This document shows, piece after piece, positions 1 through 9,610 of a stretch of 64,000 nucleotides of DNA; positions within the stretch are counted from its first letter, which is position 1, and each line of letters starts with the position of its first letter. The stretch is from Chitinophagaceae bacterium. Lineage in GTDB: Bacteria > Bacteroidota > Bacteroidia > Chitinophagales > Chitinophagaceae. The DNA lies in assembly GCA_019745155.1 (NCBI GenBank), contig JAIETM010000005.1, positions 62,001 to 126,000 of the forward strand, written 5' to 3'. The notes below the pieces were generated by a model. The model saw nothing but the letters and a program-made list of their open reading frames with translations. It had not been told where the DNA came from and ran no database searches. Position numbers and translations under genes: made by a program.

Positions 1-1
1 A

Positions 2-382
2 CTAGATATCGTTTGGAATCATGCAGGCGAATTTGTGCGGGCTGGTGTTTTCAGCGGCTCTCTCTGGTGGAGAAGAAAAGCTTATGAAGATGGGTATGAT
101 GATGAGCAGGATAGATTGATGCACCTGCAAATACGGAAAGGTGGCTTCGCCCCTTGGTTACGTTTCTTTATCCAATGCGGCGGCTTAGATGAAGCTGCAG
201 ACAGAAATAATAACGGCGTAATTGATTCCATTGACGATGCCCTAGACCTGATTGTTGAATTAAAAGCAAAGGGCTACACTGATGCACATATTCAATATTT
301 GGAACTACCTGAAGGAAAGCATGATGTGCCTACATGGGCAGAAGCTTTTCCCGCATTTTTGAAATGGGGTTGGGGTAGGTAA
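2..382 (+). CDS. Esterase, alpha/beta-hydrolase fold, C-terminal fragment
   Basis: The frame is open from the window edge, so this is the 3' end of a longer gene. The visible 126 residues resemble the C-terminal part of enterochelin-esterase-like (esterase D) hydrolases: a GVFSGSLWWR stretch where the family usually reads GVFSPSFWW, an acidic loop (DRNNNGVIDSIDDALD), then LPEGKHDVPTWAEAFPAFLKW, in which the His would complete the catalytic triad. The nucleophile Ser must lie upstream of the window. An internal GTG at 35 is not the real start. The gene converges on the receptor gene ending at 455 and shares a bidirectional terminator with it. Its substrate cannot be inferred. Confidence 0.7.
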   Translation, partial: LDIVWNHAGEFVRAGVFSGSLWWRRKAYEDGYDDEQDRLMHLQIRKGGFAPWLRFFIQCGGLDEAADRNNNGVIDSIDDALDLIVELKAKGYTDAHIQYLELPEGKHDVPTWAEAFPAFLKWGWGR

Positions 383-403
383 TTACAAACTGAATTGGTA
401 TAT

Positions 404-438
404 AAAAGAAAAGCTCCTGTTGAAGGAGCTTTTCTTTT
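404..438. terminator. Bidirectional intrinsic terminator
   Basis: A perfect inverted repeat, AAAAGAAAAGCTCCT and AGGAGCTTTTCTTTT, flanks a five-base loop. It has an A-tract on one side and a T-tract on the other, so it can end both the esterase gene (+) and the TonB-dependent receptor gene (-). Confidence 0.85.
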
Positions 439-454
439 ATCAGGTTGTGAAAGA

Positions 455-3400
455 TTACTGATTGAAGTTGTAACGCAAACCTAATTGCATACCCCACACA
501 CTACCTGTATTGTAACTTAATTCATAAGGTTTAACAGGCAGCTGACCATTTACTACACGCATGCGGTAAACTGGCTGTCCGGTAGGGAAGGTAGTGAAGC
601 CTGTTTGGCCACCAATACCTGCTAACTGAAGTGGATCGCCCACCAAAACAAACTGACGTGTACCCCAGTTCTTATTCAAGAAGTTTAATACGTTAAACAT
701 ATCAAGGTTGAACTGTAATACATTCTTCTTGCCTGATTTGCTTGTAAAGAATGCAACATCTTGTCTGAAACTGAAGTTCAAGCTGTGGAAATAAGGAAGA
801 TATGCGGCATTGCGCTCTACATACTGTCCTTTTTTCTTCTTCAAGTAATAGTTGTTGTTGATGAATTGGTTGAAAGCATCAATCTGCTGCTGTGCACTAA
901 ATGGTGTAGCACCAGTAATCGGTGCAAAGTTCAGCTGACTTGCATTCGTAGGTACATATAATAAATCACCACCGTTCTGACCATCATTGTTCATGTCGTT
1001 ATTGTAGCGGAAGCTAAAGTTACCCATGCTCGCATAGTCATAGAAGAAAGTAAATGTAGAAGCAAAGTTCTTGAAGTATTCTTTTCTATAAGATAGCAAA
1101 GCCACTACTCTGTGCGGACGCAGGTCACTATTTTCTCCGTACTCCAGCATATTTGGTGTACCAACGCCAGCAATACCACCCCATGCACTACCAGCCTGTG
1201 CACCTGGATTACCGGTAAGTTCAGCTGCAGAAGAATAGGTATATGCTACTGAAGCATAGAGACCGTTTTTCCAACGCTTATTTGCTGAAGCTGTCATGAA
1301 AGTAGACAGACCTTTGCGACTTGTGTTTTCCAATACAATTGCTTGTTGAACGTTTGGATAGATTCTTCTCAGTGAATTATTCAAAGCAGTATTGCCACCA
1401 TTGTCATAACGAGGTCTGTTATCTAATCCGCTAAAACTAGCATTAGGAGCTTTCAGTGCAGCGTTTCTCATTTGTACTGCATTGATATCGGTAGCAACAG
1501 AGGCTTCCAAAGTCAGGTTAATATCGTTTGGTAAGCGCTTATCAACAGCGAAATAAGTTCTCCAAATCTGTGGGAATCTGAACTGATCATCAATTAGTAC
1601 AAAGTTTACAGGTGCGCCACTAGCTGGTGTTGGTAATAAGCTGCTCCATCTATCCAATCTTGGATCGAAGCGGATGCCTGCAAGGGTAGCAGCACCTGCT
1701 GTAGATGAGTTGGAAATAGCACCTTGAAACTGAGCTGTACCAGCGTTAGTAGGCATGTTCGTCAGCCATACAAATGGGATACGACCGGTGAATACGCCTG
1801 TACCACCTCTGAGCACGAGAGATTTGTCGCCTTCAACATCCCAACGTATACTAGCTCTTGGAGAAAGCAGGATGCGTTGTTTAGGCCATTTGTAGCTTGA
1901 ATAATTGCGCATCTGACCATCTTGGCCAGGGAATTGTAAAGCATCAATGTTAGGGTTACCTAAAGGACCTTTAAAGTAAACAGGCAGATCACCTCTCATT
2001 GCAAGTGTGATTTTCAAATCCTTGTTTACATTGATTTCATCCTGCAAATAACCAGCCCACTGACCAACTTTCAACTCAGCTGAATACACTTGTGATTTAC
2101 CAGGAATTCTTGAGTAAGTATAAGCATAAAATACAGGTGCTTGATCATTGATGAATTCACGCAAACTGTTGAATACATAATAGCTCTGTGCACCTGGCAT
2201 AAAGCTGTTACCTACATATTGTTGTTCGTAAGTAAGACCACCAATCAATGTATGCTTACCAGCAGTGTAAGTCATGTTATTGGTAATGCTGAATACGCGG
2301 TTGATAACATCATTGTTGAAAGAGAATGGTTCCAGGCCAAAGCTTAATTGGTTCTGACCATTGCCATTGAAGATGTCAACAAAAGGAAAATCTACAGAAG
2401 GAGTAGTTCTTGTTGCTCTTGTGTATGAGAAAGTAGCCAAGAATTGATTGGATAATTTACCTCTTGTACTGTTCAATTCGAATGTACCACTGCGTACAAT
2501 GTTTTTGAATCTGTAAATAGAATTGGCGAATGACATAGAGAATGCGCCAAAACGGCTATTGGGCAATGAAGTACCAATAGAAGTAGGAGTATTGCCGATA
2601 CGTTGAACGTTAAAACCACCTTGGTTGATGATTGAATTTCCGTTAAGCTGTTCGTCGTTATTGTTGACATAGTCGGTATAACGGAAAGTGGCTTTGTGCA
2701 TGCTGTTGATGTTCCAGTCAATTTTAGCAACAACTTTGTAGTTGTCTGCTTTATAATTGGGGAAATTGTCAAAAGCACCAGTATTGTAACCATATCTGCT
2801 GGAGAGATAGTTCGACAAAGCACGGAGTGAGTCAATGGGTACATTAGATTGGTTTAAACCACCAGTACCACCTTGTGCACGCCAGATAATACCAGGGAAC
2901 TCGCGTCTTTCTAATTCGCCATTCACAAAGAAGAACAACTTGTTTTTAATGATCGGTCCGCCAATTGTAACACCATAGAAGTTTACTTTATTTACTTGTA
3001 ATGGTGGTAATACAGAGTCGCGTACTTTTTTACCGTTCATATCCTGCGTTCTCTGGAATGTGTACAAAGAAGCTTTCAGGCTATTGGTACCGCTTTTGGT
3101 AACTGCGTTGATACCGGCACCTGTAAAACCGGATTGTCTGATATCAAAAGGTGCAATGTTTACAGAAATTTCTTCAATCGCATCCAAGGGAATTGGAGAA
3201 GAAATAGAACCACCAGGTAGTGGATCGCTACGAAGGCCAAAGTTGTTGTTCAAGTTAGCACCATCGATCTGGATATTGTTATAACGACCATCGCGACCAC
3301 CAAAGCTGTTGTTCGCACCTGCTTGTGGTGTTAGTGCGGTGAAGTCAACCAGGTTTCTGGAGAAGTTAGGCACATTGCGTAATTGGTCTGAACCAATTAC

Positions 3401-3814
3401 AGTTGATGCACCTGTCTTATCTGCCAAAGAGCGATAACGTCTGGCAGCACCAGTAACAGTAACAGAAGCCAATTCTTTGAATTCTTCACCGGCAACTACA
3501 TTCACTGAATAGGTTTCACCCAGTTGTAGGGTGATGTTTTCCAGCGTCTGCTCTTTGTACCCGGCGAATTGAAAAACAATTTTGTAAGGGCCGCCGATAC
3601 GTGCGTTTGGAATGGTGAATACACCACCCTTTGTAGAAGCGGTTTTGTAAGTGGTTCCTGTAGGAAGGTGGGTTGCTGTAACGGTTGCGCCTTCTAAAGA
3701 AACGCCCTTAGGATCTTTCACAGTTCCTGTAATGGTACTGTTGGTTACCTGTGAGATTGCAGCGAAAGGCAATAATAACAGGAGAATGAATTTGGTTAAG
3801 TGCTTGCTCAGCAT
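455..3814 (-). CDS. TonB-dependent receptor, Oar-like
   Basis: A large outer-membrane protein (1119 residues from the chosen start). It has a signal peptide (hydrophobic run FILLLLLPFAAIS), a carboxypeptidase-regulatory-like beta-sandwich (about residues 20-100, TGTVKDPKGVSLEGATVTA), a TonB plug (about 120-235) and a long C-terminal beta-barrel ending in an aromatic-rich strand (GLRYNFNQ). The frame stays open to a TTG at 3835, but that TTG sits inside the likely -7 promoter element, so the ATG at 3814 is preferred. It lies downstream of a paralogous receptor on the same strand. No SusD-like lipoprotein is adjacent, which fits the Oar-type family rather than a glycan SusCD pair. The ligand is unknown. 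Confidence 0.88.
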   Translation of the reverse strand: MLSKHLTKFILLLLLPFAAISQVTNSTITGTVKDPKGVSLEGATVTATHLPTGTTYKTASTKGGVFTIPNARIGGPYKIVFQFAGYKEQTLENITLQLGETYSVNVVAGEEFKELASVTVTGAARRYRSLADKTGASTVIGSDQLRNVPNFSRNLVDFTALTPQAGANNSFGGRDGRYNNIQIDGANLNNNFGLRSDPLPGGSISSPIPLDAIEEISVNIAPFDIRQSGFTGAGINAVTKSGTNSLKASLYTFQRTQDMNGKKVRDSVLPPLQVNKVNFYGVTIGGPIIKNKLFFFVNGELERREFPGIIWRAQGGTGGLNQSNVPIDSLRALSNYLSSRYGYNTGAFDNFPNYKADNYKVVAKIDWNINSMHKATFRYTDYVNNNDEQLNGNSIINQGGFNVQRIGNTPTSIGTSLPNSRFGAFSMSFANSIYRFKNIVRSGTFELNSTRGKLSNQFLATFSYTRATRTTPSVDFPFVDIFNGNGQNQLSFGLEPFSFNNDVINRVFSITNNMTYTAGKHTLIGGLTYEQQYVGNSFMPGAQSYYVFNSLREFINDQAPVFYAYTYSRIPGKSQVYSAELKVGQWAGYLQDEINVNKDLKITLAMRGDLPVYFKGPLGNPNIDALQFPGQDGQMRNYSSYKWPKQRILLSPRASIRWDVEGDKSLVLRGGTGVFTGRIPFVWLTNMPTNAGTAQFQGAISNSSTAGAATLAGIRFDPRLDRWSSLLPTPASGAPVNFVLIDDQFRFPQIWRTYFAVDKRLPNDINLTLEASVATDINAVQMRNAALKAPNASFSGLDNRPRYDNGGNTALNNSLRRIYPNVQQAIVLENTSRKGLSTFMTASANKRWKNGLYASVAYTYSSAAELTGNPGAQAGSAWGGIAGVGTPNMLEYGENSDLRPHRVVALLSYRKEYFKNFASTFTFFYDYASMGNFSFRYNNDMNNDGQNGGDLLYVPTNASQLNFAPITGATPFSAQQQIDAFNQFINNNYYLKKKKGQYVERNAAYLPYFHSLNFSFRQDVAFFTSKSGKKNVLQFNLDMFNVLNFLNKNWGTRQFVLVGDPLQLAGIGGQTGFTTFPTGQPVYRMRVVNGQLPVKPYELSYNTGSVWGMQLGLRYNFNQ

Positions 3815-3832
3815 AGGTATGTTTTTACGCAG

Positions 3833-3840
3833 CAAAGAAA
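3833..3840 (-). promoter_or_regulatory. Probable -7 promoter element for the receptor gene ending at 455
   Basis: TTTCTTTG, close to the Bacteroidota -7 consensus TAnnTTTG, lies 18 nt upstream of the ATG at 3814. The paralogous gene starting at 7250 has the same octamer 19 nt before its ATG, and both leaders contain CGTAAAA. I see no clear -33 TTG at canonical spacing. Confidence 0.5.
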
Positions 3841-3930
3841 CTTTATTCCTTTGGAAATGCTACTAACAATATTTTAACAAATGGGCATAATAAGCCCTAG
3901 TTACATGCAGCGTTTTACAATTAATAAAAT

Positions 3931-3958
3931 AAAAAGAGCCTCCGAAGAGGCTCTTTTT
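3931..3958 (-). terminator. Intrinsic terminator after the second receptor gene
   Basis: AAAAAGAGCCTC and GAGGCTCTTTTT form a perfect 12-bp stem around a four-base loop (UUCG when read on the minus strand), followed by a T-rich run. It lies just beyond the stop of the gene ending at 3978 and separates it from the next receptor gene. Confidence 0.88.
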
Positions 3959-3977
3959 AGTACCAAGTGTATTCTAA

Positions 3978-6900
3978 TTAATTGAAATTGAAGCGAATAC
4001 CCAGCTGGCTGATCCAACGGTTAGCAAATTCTGGTACAACGCTTGTGCTGCTGTTCCATGGATTTACAATAGTTGGGTTGAAAGAATAAGTTGGGTTCAG
4101 TGTACCTGTTTGGTAACCACGGAACTGAATCAGACCGAAGTTATCATTACCCATGAAGTAAGTACGGCCCCAATTTCTGTTCAGCATATTGGTGAAGTTG
4201 GCTACTTCGTAAGTCAACTGGAACTGATAACGCTGCTTACCCATCTTGATGTTGAAATCCTGAGCTACTTTCAGGTTAACAATATTGGTGAAAGGCAGGC
4301 GAGAAGCATTTCTTTCAGCAAACTGACCTCTGTTATTTTTCAGGTAGTTGTCCTTGTTAATATAATTATTCAAAGCTGCAACCTGCTGAGCACCGGTATA
4401 TGTAACGCCACCTACAGTAGTAGATAAGATTTGTCCTGCAGTCAAGAGCTGCTGGAGATCTTGTGCTGTTGGGATATAGATCAAGTCGTTTGTGCCTGCA
4501 GGACCGTCATCACGAATCATAGAGTTCTGCGCATATACATAGCTGAATGGGTTACCAGACTGACCTTGGTAAGTCAGGGTAATGGTAGTTGCCATTGACT
4601 TGTTTGCATAAGTGAACTTCTTGCTAGCGATAGCGAAGATTCTGTGACCCTGACTGAAATCAGAGTTTGAACGGCCAATAGTATTTCTACCATTTACAGC
4701 TTCCATAAATCTCCACTGGCTGAGGTTAACAGAGCTTGTTGCTTCGTTCACCACTACTGAGTTACCAAAGCTATAGTTAGCCTCGAAGAAGAAACCATCA
4801 CGAGTACGCTTGCTCAAAGTAGCAGCGAGGTTATACGCAAAACCTTTAGGACCCTTGTTGTTTGTCAACAAGATAGCGTTGTCGTATGGGTTAGTTGTAC
4901 CAATAATTGGTAATGTTACAGGAGCAGGATAAACTGTTCTTGCACCAGGTCCAGTAGACACGCCTTGTGGCTGTCTGATGTTGATATTTGTGTAGTAGAT
5001 TTCGCTGATGTTCTGGCTGAACAAACCTTCTAATGTCATGTTCCAGCCATCATTGAACTTCTTGTCGATAGCCAATGAAGTTCTGAACAACTGAGGCATT
5101 CTGAATTCTTGAGAAATCAAGTTCAAACCACCTTTTGAAGTGCCTATACCCACTTCGCTAGGCAACCACTGCTGCGCAGGATTTGCTCTGAAGCGGATTT
5201 GGTTCCAAGCAGCAACGTTCTGGCTTGAGTTAGCAGTATAACCGCTCTGGAAGATACCGTTGTTGTTGAAGATACCACCAGGCCATACCAAAGGAATACG
5301 ACCAGTGAAAATACCCATACCACCACGGATAACGATATTCTCTTCAGGAATCTTATAAGTGAAACCGAAACGAGGAGAGATAGCGATTGGGAACTTAGGT
5401 CTCAAACCTGAGCGAGCTCCTTGTAAATCGTAGTTGGCTGCAAATACTGGTAAAGCTGTGCTGTTTGTAAATGCATCAGCCCAAGGAATAGACAATAATT
5501 TGTAGTAGTCAGCTCTGATACCGAAGTTCAAAGTCAGGTTTTCGCTTGGTCTGATTTCATCATTGATAAAGCCAGAACCTTTTGCAATCTTGAATCCTGC
5601 ACCTGCTTTTGTATCATCAGTAAATACGCGGTCGTAAGGAACGCCCAAAGTATAAGACTGAGGTCTTGCACCAGTCAGGAAGTCATTCAGGTTAGCAAAA
5701 GTATAGTTACCAAAAGTGTTCTGTACGAAAGCGTTAAATACGTTGTTGTATTCGTAGTCAACACCCATGCTCATAGAATGCTTACCAATGTTGAACTTAT
5801 AGATGTTGAAGATGCTAAAGTTCTTCTGCGTTAAGAGGTTGATAGTAGAGCTGTTGTCTGGACCGAATACGAATGCACCAGAACCATCATTGATACGTAC
5901 ACGAGGGAAAGGATTGCCGATAGGATCGCGATCATCCAGTACGTCTGTATAAGTAACCAATAAACGGTTGCTAGCACCCTTGTTACCAACCAGACTCTTT
6001 AATTCCAAAGAAGTAGAGTTAGTTCTGTTAGGGAAGTAGAAACCATTGTTGTAGAAGTTGATAGTACCGGCACTACTTGCTGAAGTGTTGAAACGCTCCA
6101 GTTTAGTGTAACGATTTGAAGCAGACAACTTATGTCTGTCGTTAATGTTCCAATCTAAACGTACAGTGATACGATCAGCATTTGTTTTCTCTTCATTGTT
6201 CAGGAAACCACCTGGATCATAACCATAGGTAGTCTTCAGTGTGTTCACCAGACTATTGATTACGTTGATATCTCTGGTGTTACCAGTGTATTGAGAGAAT
6301 TCAAAAGGCTGAGGACGTGTATTTCTTTCCAATTCAGCGTTGATGAAGTAGAACAGCTTGTTCTTCTTCAATGCACCACCTACGCGGAAACCGTACAAAG
6401 AGTTTGTGAAATTAGGTAGCTTTTGTGCTACTTCTTTTGCTTGTAAAGGGTTCTTACCGGCCAGATCCTGGTTTCTTGTAAAGTAGTAAACTGAACCTTC
6501 AGTTCTGTTGGTACCTGAACGAGTTACAGCATTGATACCACCTCCAGTGAAATTACCCAAAGAGGCATCGTATGGAGAGATCACTACCTGGAACTGATCA
6601 ATCGCATCGATAGAGAGTGGTGACAAACCTGTCTGACCACCGTTTGTACCGTTTGCAGAAAGACCAAACACATCGTTATTCACAGCTCCATCTACATAGA
6701 AAGAGTTGTAACGGTTGTTCTGGCCAGCGATAGTGATACCTTCACCACTAGTTACTTTAGCCTGAGGAACGTTACGCAGGAAGTCGTACAGGTTACGACC
6801 AACTGATGGCAGGTTTTGCATTTTCTCGCGGCTGATCAGTGTTTCAGTACCACCTTTACCAGAGATTTCGGTTGTTTTTCTTGTACCAGTTACGGTAACA

Positions 6901-7250
6901 TTGCCGAGTTCCTTGGCTTGGTTGAACATCACAAAGTCTACCTTGAAGGTCTCACCAAGGCTCAGATAAACATCACCTTTCTTTTCTACAGCAAAGTTCA
7001 CGAAGCTAACCTCTACTGAGTAAGGGCCACCTGCGTTCATGTTGCTAATGTCAAAACGACCACCCGTACGGCTCTGTACGCGGTACTTTGTTCCTGTAGG
7101 TTCGTGTATAGCAGTTACAGTTGCGCCAACCAAGGGCTCACCTGAACTTGTTTTCACTGAACCACTCATGCTACTAGTCGTGTTCTGCGCCAATGCAAGT
7201 GCTGGGAGCATAACCGCCAGTAGAAATTGTAATAACTTTCTCCTAAGCAT
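3978..7250 (-). CDS. TonB-dependent receptor, Oar-like (paralogue)
   Basis: A 1090-residue outer-membrane receptor with the same architecture as its neighbour: signal peptide (LLQFLLAVMLPALALAQ), carboxypeptidase-regulatory-like domain (about 22-105, SGSVKTSSGEPLVGATVTA), plug (about 120-240, NRYNSFYVDGA and SGTNRTEGSVYYFTRNQD) and a barrel to the C-terminus (LGIRFNFN). Shared phrases such as VTVTG, NLYDF/NLVDF, GAGINAVTKSGTN and GGGINAVTRSGTN, and the matching start context ATGCT, suggest an old tandem duplication that has diverged widely. The genes are separated by a terminator and have separate promoters, so they are independently transcribed. No SusD gene or TonB-energising genes are nearby. 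Confidence 0.88.
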   Translation of the reverse strand: MLRRKLLQFLLAVMLPALALAQNTTSSMSGSVKTSSGEPLVGATVTAIHEPTGTKYRVQSRTGGRFDISNMNAGGPYSVEVSFVNFAVEKKGDVYLSLGETFKVDFVMFNQAKELGNVTVTGTRKTTEISGKGGTETLISREKMQNLPSVGRNLYDFLRNVPQAKVTSGEGITIAGQNNRYNSFYVDGAVNNDVFGLSANGTNGGQTGLSPLSIDAIDQFQVVISPYDASLGNFTGGGINAVTRSGTNRTEGSVYYFTRNQDLAGKNPLQAKEVAQKLPNFTNSLYGFRVGGALKKNKLFYFINAELERNTRPQPFEFSQYTGNTRDINVINSLVNTLKTTYGYDPGGFLNNEEKTNADRITVRLDWNINDRHKLSASNRYTKLERFNTSASSAGTINFYNNGFYFPNRTNSTSLELKSLVGNKGASNRLLVTYTDVLDDRDPIGNPFPRVRINDGSGAFVFGPDNSSTINLLTQKNFSIFNIYKFNIGKHSMSMGVDYEYNNVFNAFVQNTFGNYTFANLNDFLTGARPQSYTLGVPYDRVFTDDTKAGAGFKIAKGSGFINDEIRPSENLTLNFGIRADYYKLLSIPWADAFTNSTALPVFAANYDLQGARSGLRPKFPIAISPRFGFTYKIPEENIVIRGGMGIFTGRIPLVWPGGIFNNNGIFQSGYTANSSQNVAAWNQIRFRANPAQQWLPSEVGIGTSKGGLNLISQEFRMPQLFRTSLAIDKKFNDGWNMTLEGLFSQNISEIYYTNINIRQPQGVSTGPGARTVYPAPVTLPIIGTTNPYDNAILLTNNKGPKGFAYNLAATLSKRTRDGFFFEANYSFGNSVVVNEATSSVNLSQWRFMEAVNGRNTIGRSNSDFSQGHRIFAIASKKFTYANKSMATTITLTYQGQSGNPFSYVYAQNSMIRDDGPAGTNDLIYIPTAQDLQQLLTAGQILSTTVGGVTYTGAQQVAALNNYINKDNYLKNNRGQFAERNASRLPFTNIVNLKVAQDFNIKMGKQRYQFQLTYEVANFTNMLNRNWGRTYFMGNDNFGLIQFRGYQTGTLNPTYSFNPTIVNPWNSSTSVVPEFANRWISQLGIRFNFN

Positions 7251-7269
7251 AGTGTTAATTTTACGGGTG

Positions 7270-7277
7270 CAAAGAAA
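7270..7277 (-). promoter_or_regulatory. Probable -7 promoter element for the receptor gene ending at 3978
   Basis: TTTCTTTG lies 19 nt upstream of the ATG at 7250 and is followed by a leader containing CCGTAAAA. This is the same arrangement as upstream of 3814. Confidence 0.5.
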
Positions 7278-7411
7278 ATGAATAATATTGGGTTATTGGG
7301 CTGGTTGTATTAACAAAATATTAATACGGCACATTTTATCCTTCTTTCCCCATTTTGGTTGAATAGAAAGTGCTGATTAGCAATTATTTAGCTAAACAAC
7401 ATTGAAAACAG

Positions 7412-7419
7412 TAGTTTTG
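7412..7419 (+). promoter_or_regulatory. -7 promoter element of ribBA
   Basis: TAGTTTTG matches the TAnnTTTG consensus exactly. Only six bases separate it from the ATG at 7426, implying an mRNA with almost no leader. No TTG is seen at the usual -33 spacing. I see no sign of an FMN riboswitch, since there is no room for one. Confidence 0.55.
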
Positions 7420-7425
7420 CCCACC

Positions 7426-8637
7426 ATGAGTATGTTAGACCCCATATCATCCGCTATTGAGGCCATTAAAGCTGGCCAAATGATTATAGTGGTGGATGAT
7501 GAAGACAGAGAGAATGAGGGCGACTTTATCGTCGCAGCCCGTTTTGCCACCCCAGAAGTCATCAATTTTATGAGTAGAGAGGGTCGTGGCCTGATCTGTG
7601 CCGCCTTAACAGAAGATCGTTGCAGAGAGTTGCAGTTAGAGCCAATGGTTCGATCCAATACTTCTTTACATGAAACCGCTTTCACGGTTTCTGTTGATCT
7701 GATTGGTCAAGGCACCACCACGGGTATTTCGGCTAGTGACCGCTCAAAGACGATACAAGCCCTGATTCACCCGCAAACAAAGCCGGCCGACTTGGGCAGG
7801 CCAGGCCATATTTTCCCGCTCAGGGCAAAAGATGGTGGAGTATTGCGCAGAGCAGGGCATACCGAAGCAACAGTTGATCTGGCTCGACTAGCTGGATTAG
7901 AACCTGCCGGTGTGTTGGTAGAAGTGATGAACGAAGACGGCACCATGGCAAGGCTTCCTCAGTTATTGGAAATTGCCAAGAAATTTAACCTAAAGATTAT
8001 TTCTATTAAAGACCTGATCGAATACAGGCTCAAAACAGATTCTTTAATTGAGGAATTGGTAAGGGTTGATATGCCTACGCAACATGGCCACTTTAAGCTG
8101 GTAGCTTTTCGCGAAAAGCAAACCGGCGGTGAACACCTTGCTTTAATTAAAGGAAGCTGGCAGGAAGGTGAGCCTGTACTGACAAGGGTACATAGCAGTT
8201 GTTTTACGGGCGATATCTTAGGTAGCTTTCGCTGTGATTGTGGCGACCAATTACATAAAGCCATGCAAATGGTGGAAGCAGAGGGCAAAGGTGTTATTCT
8301 ATACATGAACCAAGAGGGCAGAGGTATTGGCTTAATCAATAAACTAAAAGCCTATCAATTACAAGAGCAAGGGTACGATACAGTAGAAGCCAACTTGAAA
8401 CTAGGCTTTGGTATGGATGAACGTGATTATGGTGTTGGCGCACAAATGCTGCGTTATCTCGGTGTTACGAAACTGAAATTGATGAGTAACAATCCGCGTA
8501 AGCGTGCAGGGTTAAAAGGCTACGGACTGGAGTTGGTGGAAGTAGTGCCAATTGAAATTCATGCAAACCCGCACAATGAAAAATATTTGAAGACCAAACG
8601 CGATAAGCTTGGTCATGAAATCATGGATGAGAAATAG
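7426..8637 (+). CDS. ribBA: Bifunctional DHBP synthase / GTP cyclohydrolase II
   Basis: Makes both precursors of riboflavin: 3,4-dihydroxy-2-butanone 4-phosphate from ribulose 5-phosphate (RibB half, about residues 5-200, with the hallmark [11 protein letters not shown]) and the pyrimidine intermediate from GTP (RibA half, about 205-403). The RibA half carries the zinc-binding cysteines in [20 protein letters not shown] and the nucleotide loop [16 protein letters not shown]. The frame runs back to a TTG at 7402, but ATG 7426 is chosen because a perfect -7 element lies between the two. It is a single-gene unit facing away from the receptor genes and ending in a strong terminator. No other rib genes are in the window. 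Confidence 0.95.
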   Translation: MSMLDPISSAIEAIKAGQMIIVVDDEDRENEGDFIVAARFATPEVINFMSREGRGLICAALTEDRCRELQLEPMVRSNTSLHETAFTVSVDLIGQGTTTGISASDRSKTIQALIHPQTKPADLGRPGHIFPLRAKDGGVLRRAGHTEATVDLARLAGLEPAGVLVEVMNEDGTMARLPQLLEIAKKFNLKIISIKDLIEYRLKTDSLIEELVRVDMPTQHGHFKLVAFREKQTGGEHLALIKGSWQEGEPVLTRVHSSCFTGDILGSFRCDCGDQLHKAMQMVEAEGKGVILYMNQEGRGIGLINKLKAYQLQEQGYDTVEANLKLGFGMDERDYGVGAQMLRYLGVTKLKLMSNNPRKRAGLKGYGLELVEVVPIEIHANPHNEKYLKTKRDKLGHEIMDEK

Positions 8638-8640
8638 CAT

Positions 8641-8673
8641 AAAAAATCCCCGCTTTGTTGCGGGGATTTTTTT
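8641..8673. terminator. Bidirectional intrinsic terminator
   Basis: ATCCCCGC and GCGGGGAT form an eight-base-pair stem around TTTGTT, with six A before and seven T after. It ends ribBA (+) and the gene ending at 8672 (-). The distal T-run touches that gene's stop codon. Confidence 0.88.
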
Positions 8674-9502
8674 ATTGCTTTGGCAGCTTTGATTTTGTTT
8701 CGTCCAACTCTTTCTTGAGTTGAATCACATACAGTGTTAGTTCTTCTACTTTCTTTAACAAGAGTGCATTCATCTTACCAAGATCAACACCATCTCTCAC
8801 CACTTCATTTGCTGTTGGTATATCTGGCAGATGCTTGTTTTGCTGAATGTATTGCTCCAGTTGAGGCAGCGGCATTAAAGGATATTGCTTTTCGAACACA
8901 TGATCGAACCAGTCTGCAGAGCCCTTAACAGCTACTTTCACTTTTTCTGTGAGGATGCCTTGTTCAACATATAATTTATATCCATCAAAGCCAGTAGGTA
9001 CATTACCAATTTTTACACGGCCTTGATAAGAGTCGATAGAGAAGAATTCTTTCTCTTGAGGATCTGTTGGTCCCTTGTAACTTATTTTGAAAGTCTGCGG
9101 TGTTTTCAATTTGTTATCGCCGGACACGCGTGCGCCAATTGTCCAAAAGCTATTGTTCTTGGGGTTATTGTCGCCATTAGAGAACATAATCGAAGGTTCG
9201 TTCTGTCCCTGTGCGGCCCATTCATTACTCAGCTTGAGCAATACATTTTTGTCCTTTACATTGCCCGCGCCTTTTTTAATTTCCAGCAAAGCTGTTGGTG
9301 TTCTGGTGCCAATACCTACAAATCCTTTTAACGGGAAGATGTGGTCACCTAGAGTATCTAAAGCTATGGCTTGCTGATCTTTTTCGGTTAAAGTACCGGC
9401 AAAGGGATTGGGCTTACCTGTTTTGGTGGCAGGTGGGGGAGTTGACTGTGCTGAAAGCGCAGTAACTGCCATGATGCAAATCGCACTAAAAACAGTTTTC
9501 AT
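8672..9502 (-). CDS. Secreted fibre-like protein with Bacteroidota tail-fibre C-terminus
   Basis: 276 residues with an N-terminal signal peptide (VFSAICIMAVTALSAQ), a Pro-rich stretch, then repeats typical of Bacteroidota surface proteins (FVGIGTRTPTALLEIK, GYKLYVEQGILTEKVKVA). The C-terminal part, SADWFDHVFEKQYPLMPLPQ to KHLPDIPTANEV to LGKMNALLLKKVEELTLYVIQLKKELDE, ends in a coiled coil. It resembles the tail-fibre or S74-chaperone-like region found in many Bacteroidota secreted proteins. The usual S74 catalytic Ser-Lys pair is not evident, so an autocleaving chaperone is not claimed. Function is unknown; a trimeric surface structure is an inference. Confidence 0.65.
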   Translation of the reverse strand: MKTVFSAICIMAVTALSAQSTPPPATKTGKPNPFAGTLTEKDQQAIALDTLGDHIFPLKGFVGIGTRTPTALLEIKKGAGNVKDKNVLLKLSNEWAAQGQNEPSIMFSNGDNNPKNNSFWTIGARVSGDNKLKTPQTFKISYKGPTDPQEKEFFSIDSYQGRVKIGNVPTGFDGYKLYVEQGILTEKVKVAVKGSADWFDHVFEKQYPLMPLPQLEQYIQQNKHLPDIPTANEVVRDGVDLGKMNALLLKKVEELTLYVIQLKKELDETKSKLPKQ

Positions 9503-9526
9503 ATACTAAGTCATTCAGGTGAGAGT

Positions 9527-9557
9527 CAAAGTTATCCTTTCGGGCAGCATTCCACAA
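9527..9557 (-). promoter_or_regulatory. Promoter of the fibre-like gene
   Basis: On the minus strand, TTG (9557-9555), a 20-base spacer, and TAACTTTG (9534-9527). This is an exact match to the Bacteroidota consensus TTG-N(17-23)-TAnnTTTG, and leaves a leader of about 20 nt before the ATG at 9502. Confidence 0.75.
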
Positions 9558-9610
9558 AGAAATCGCCCTTCAGTCATGAAAGAACGTTTTTTCAGACAAA
9601 TTAGTATACG

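Noticed and set aside
7251-7425. FMN riboswitch upstream of ribBA
   Set aside because: The spacer is AT-rich without the conserved paired elements, and the -7 element is only six bases from the start codon.
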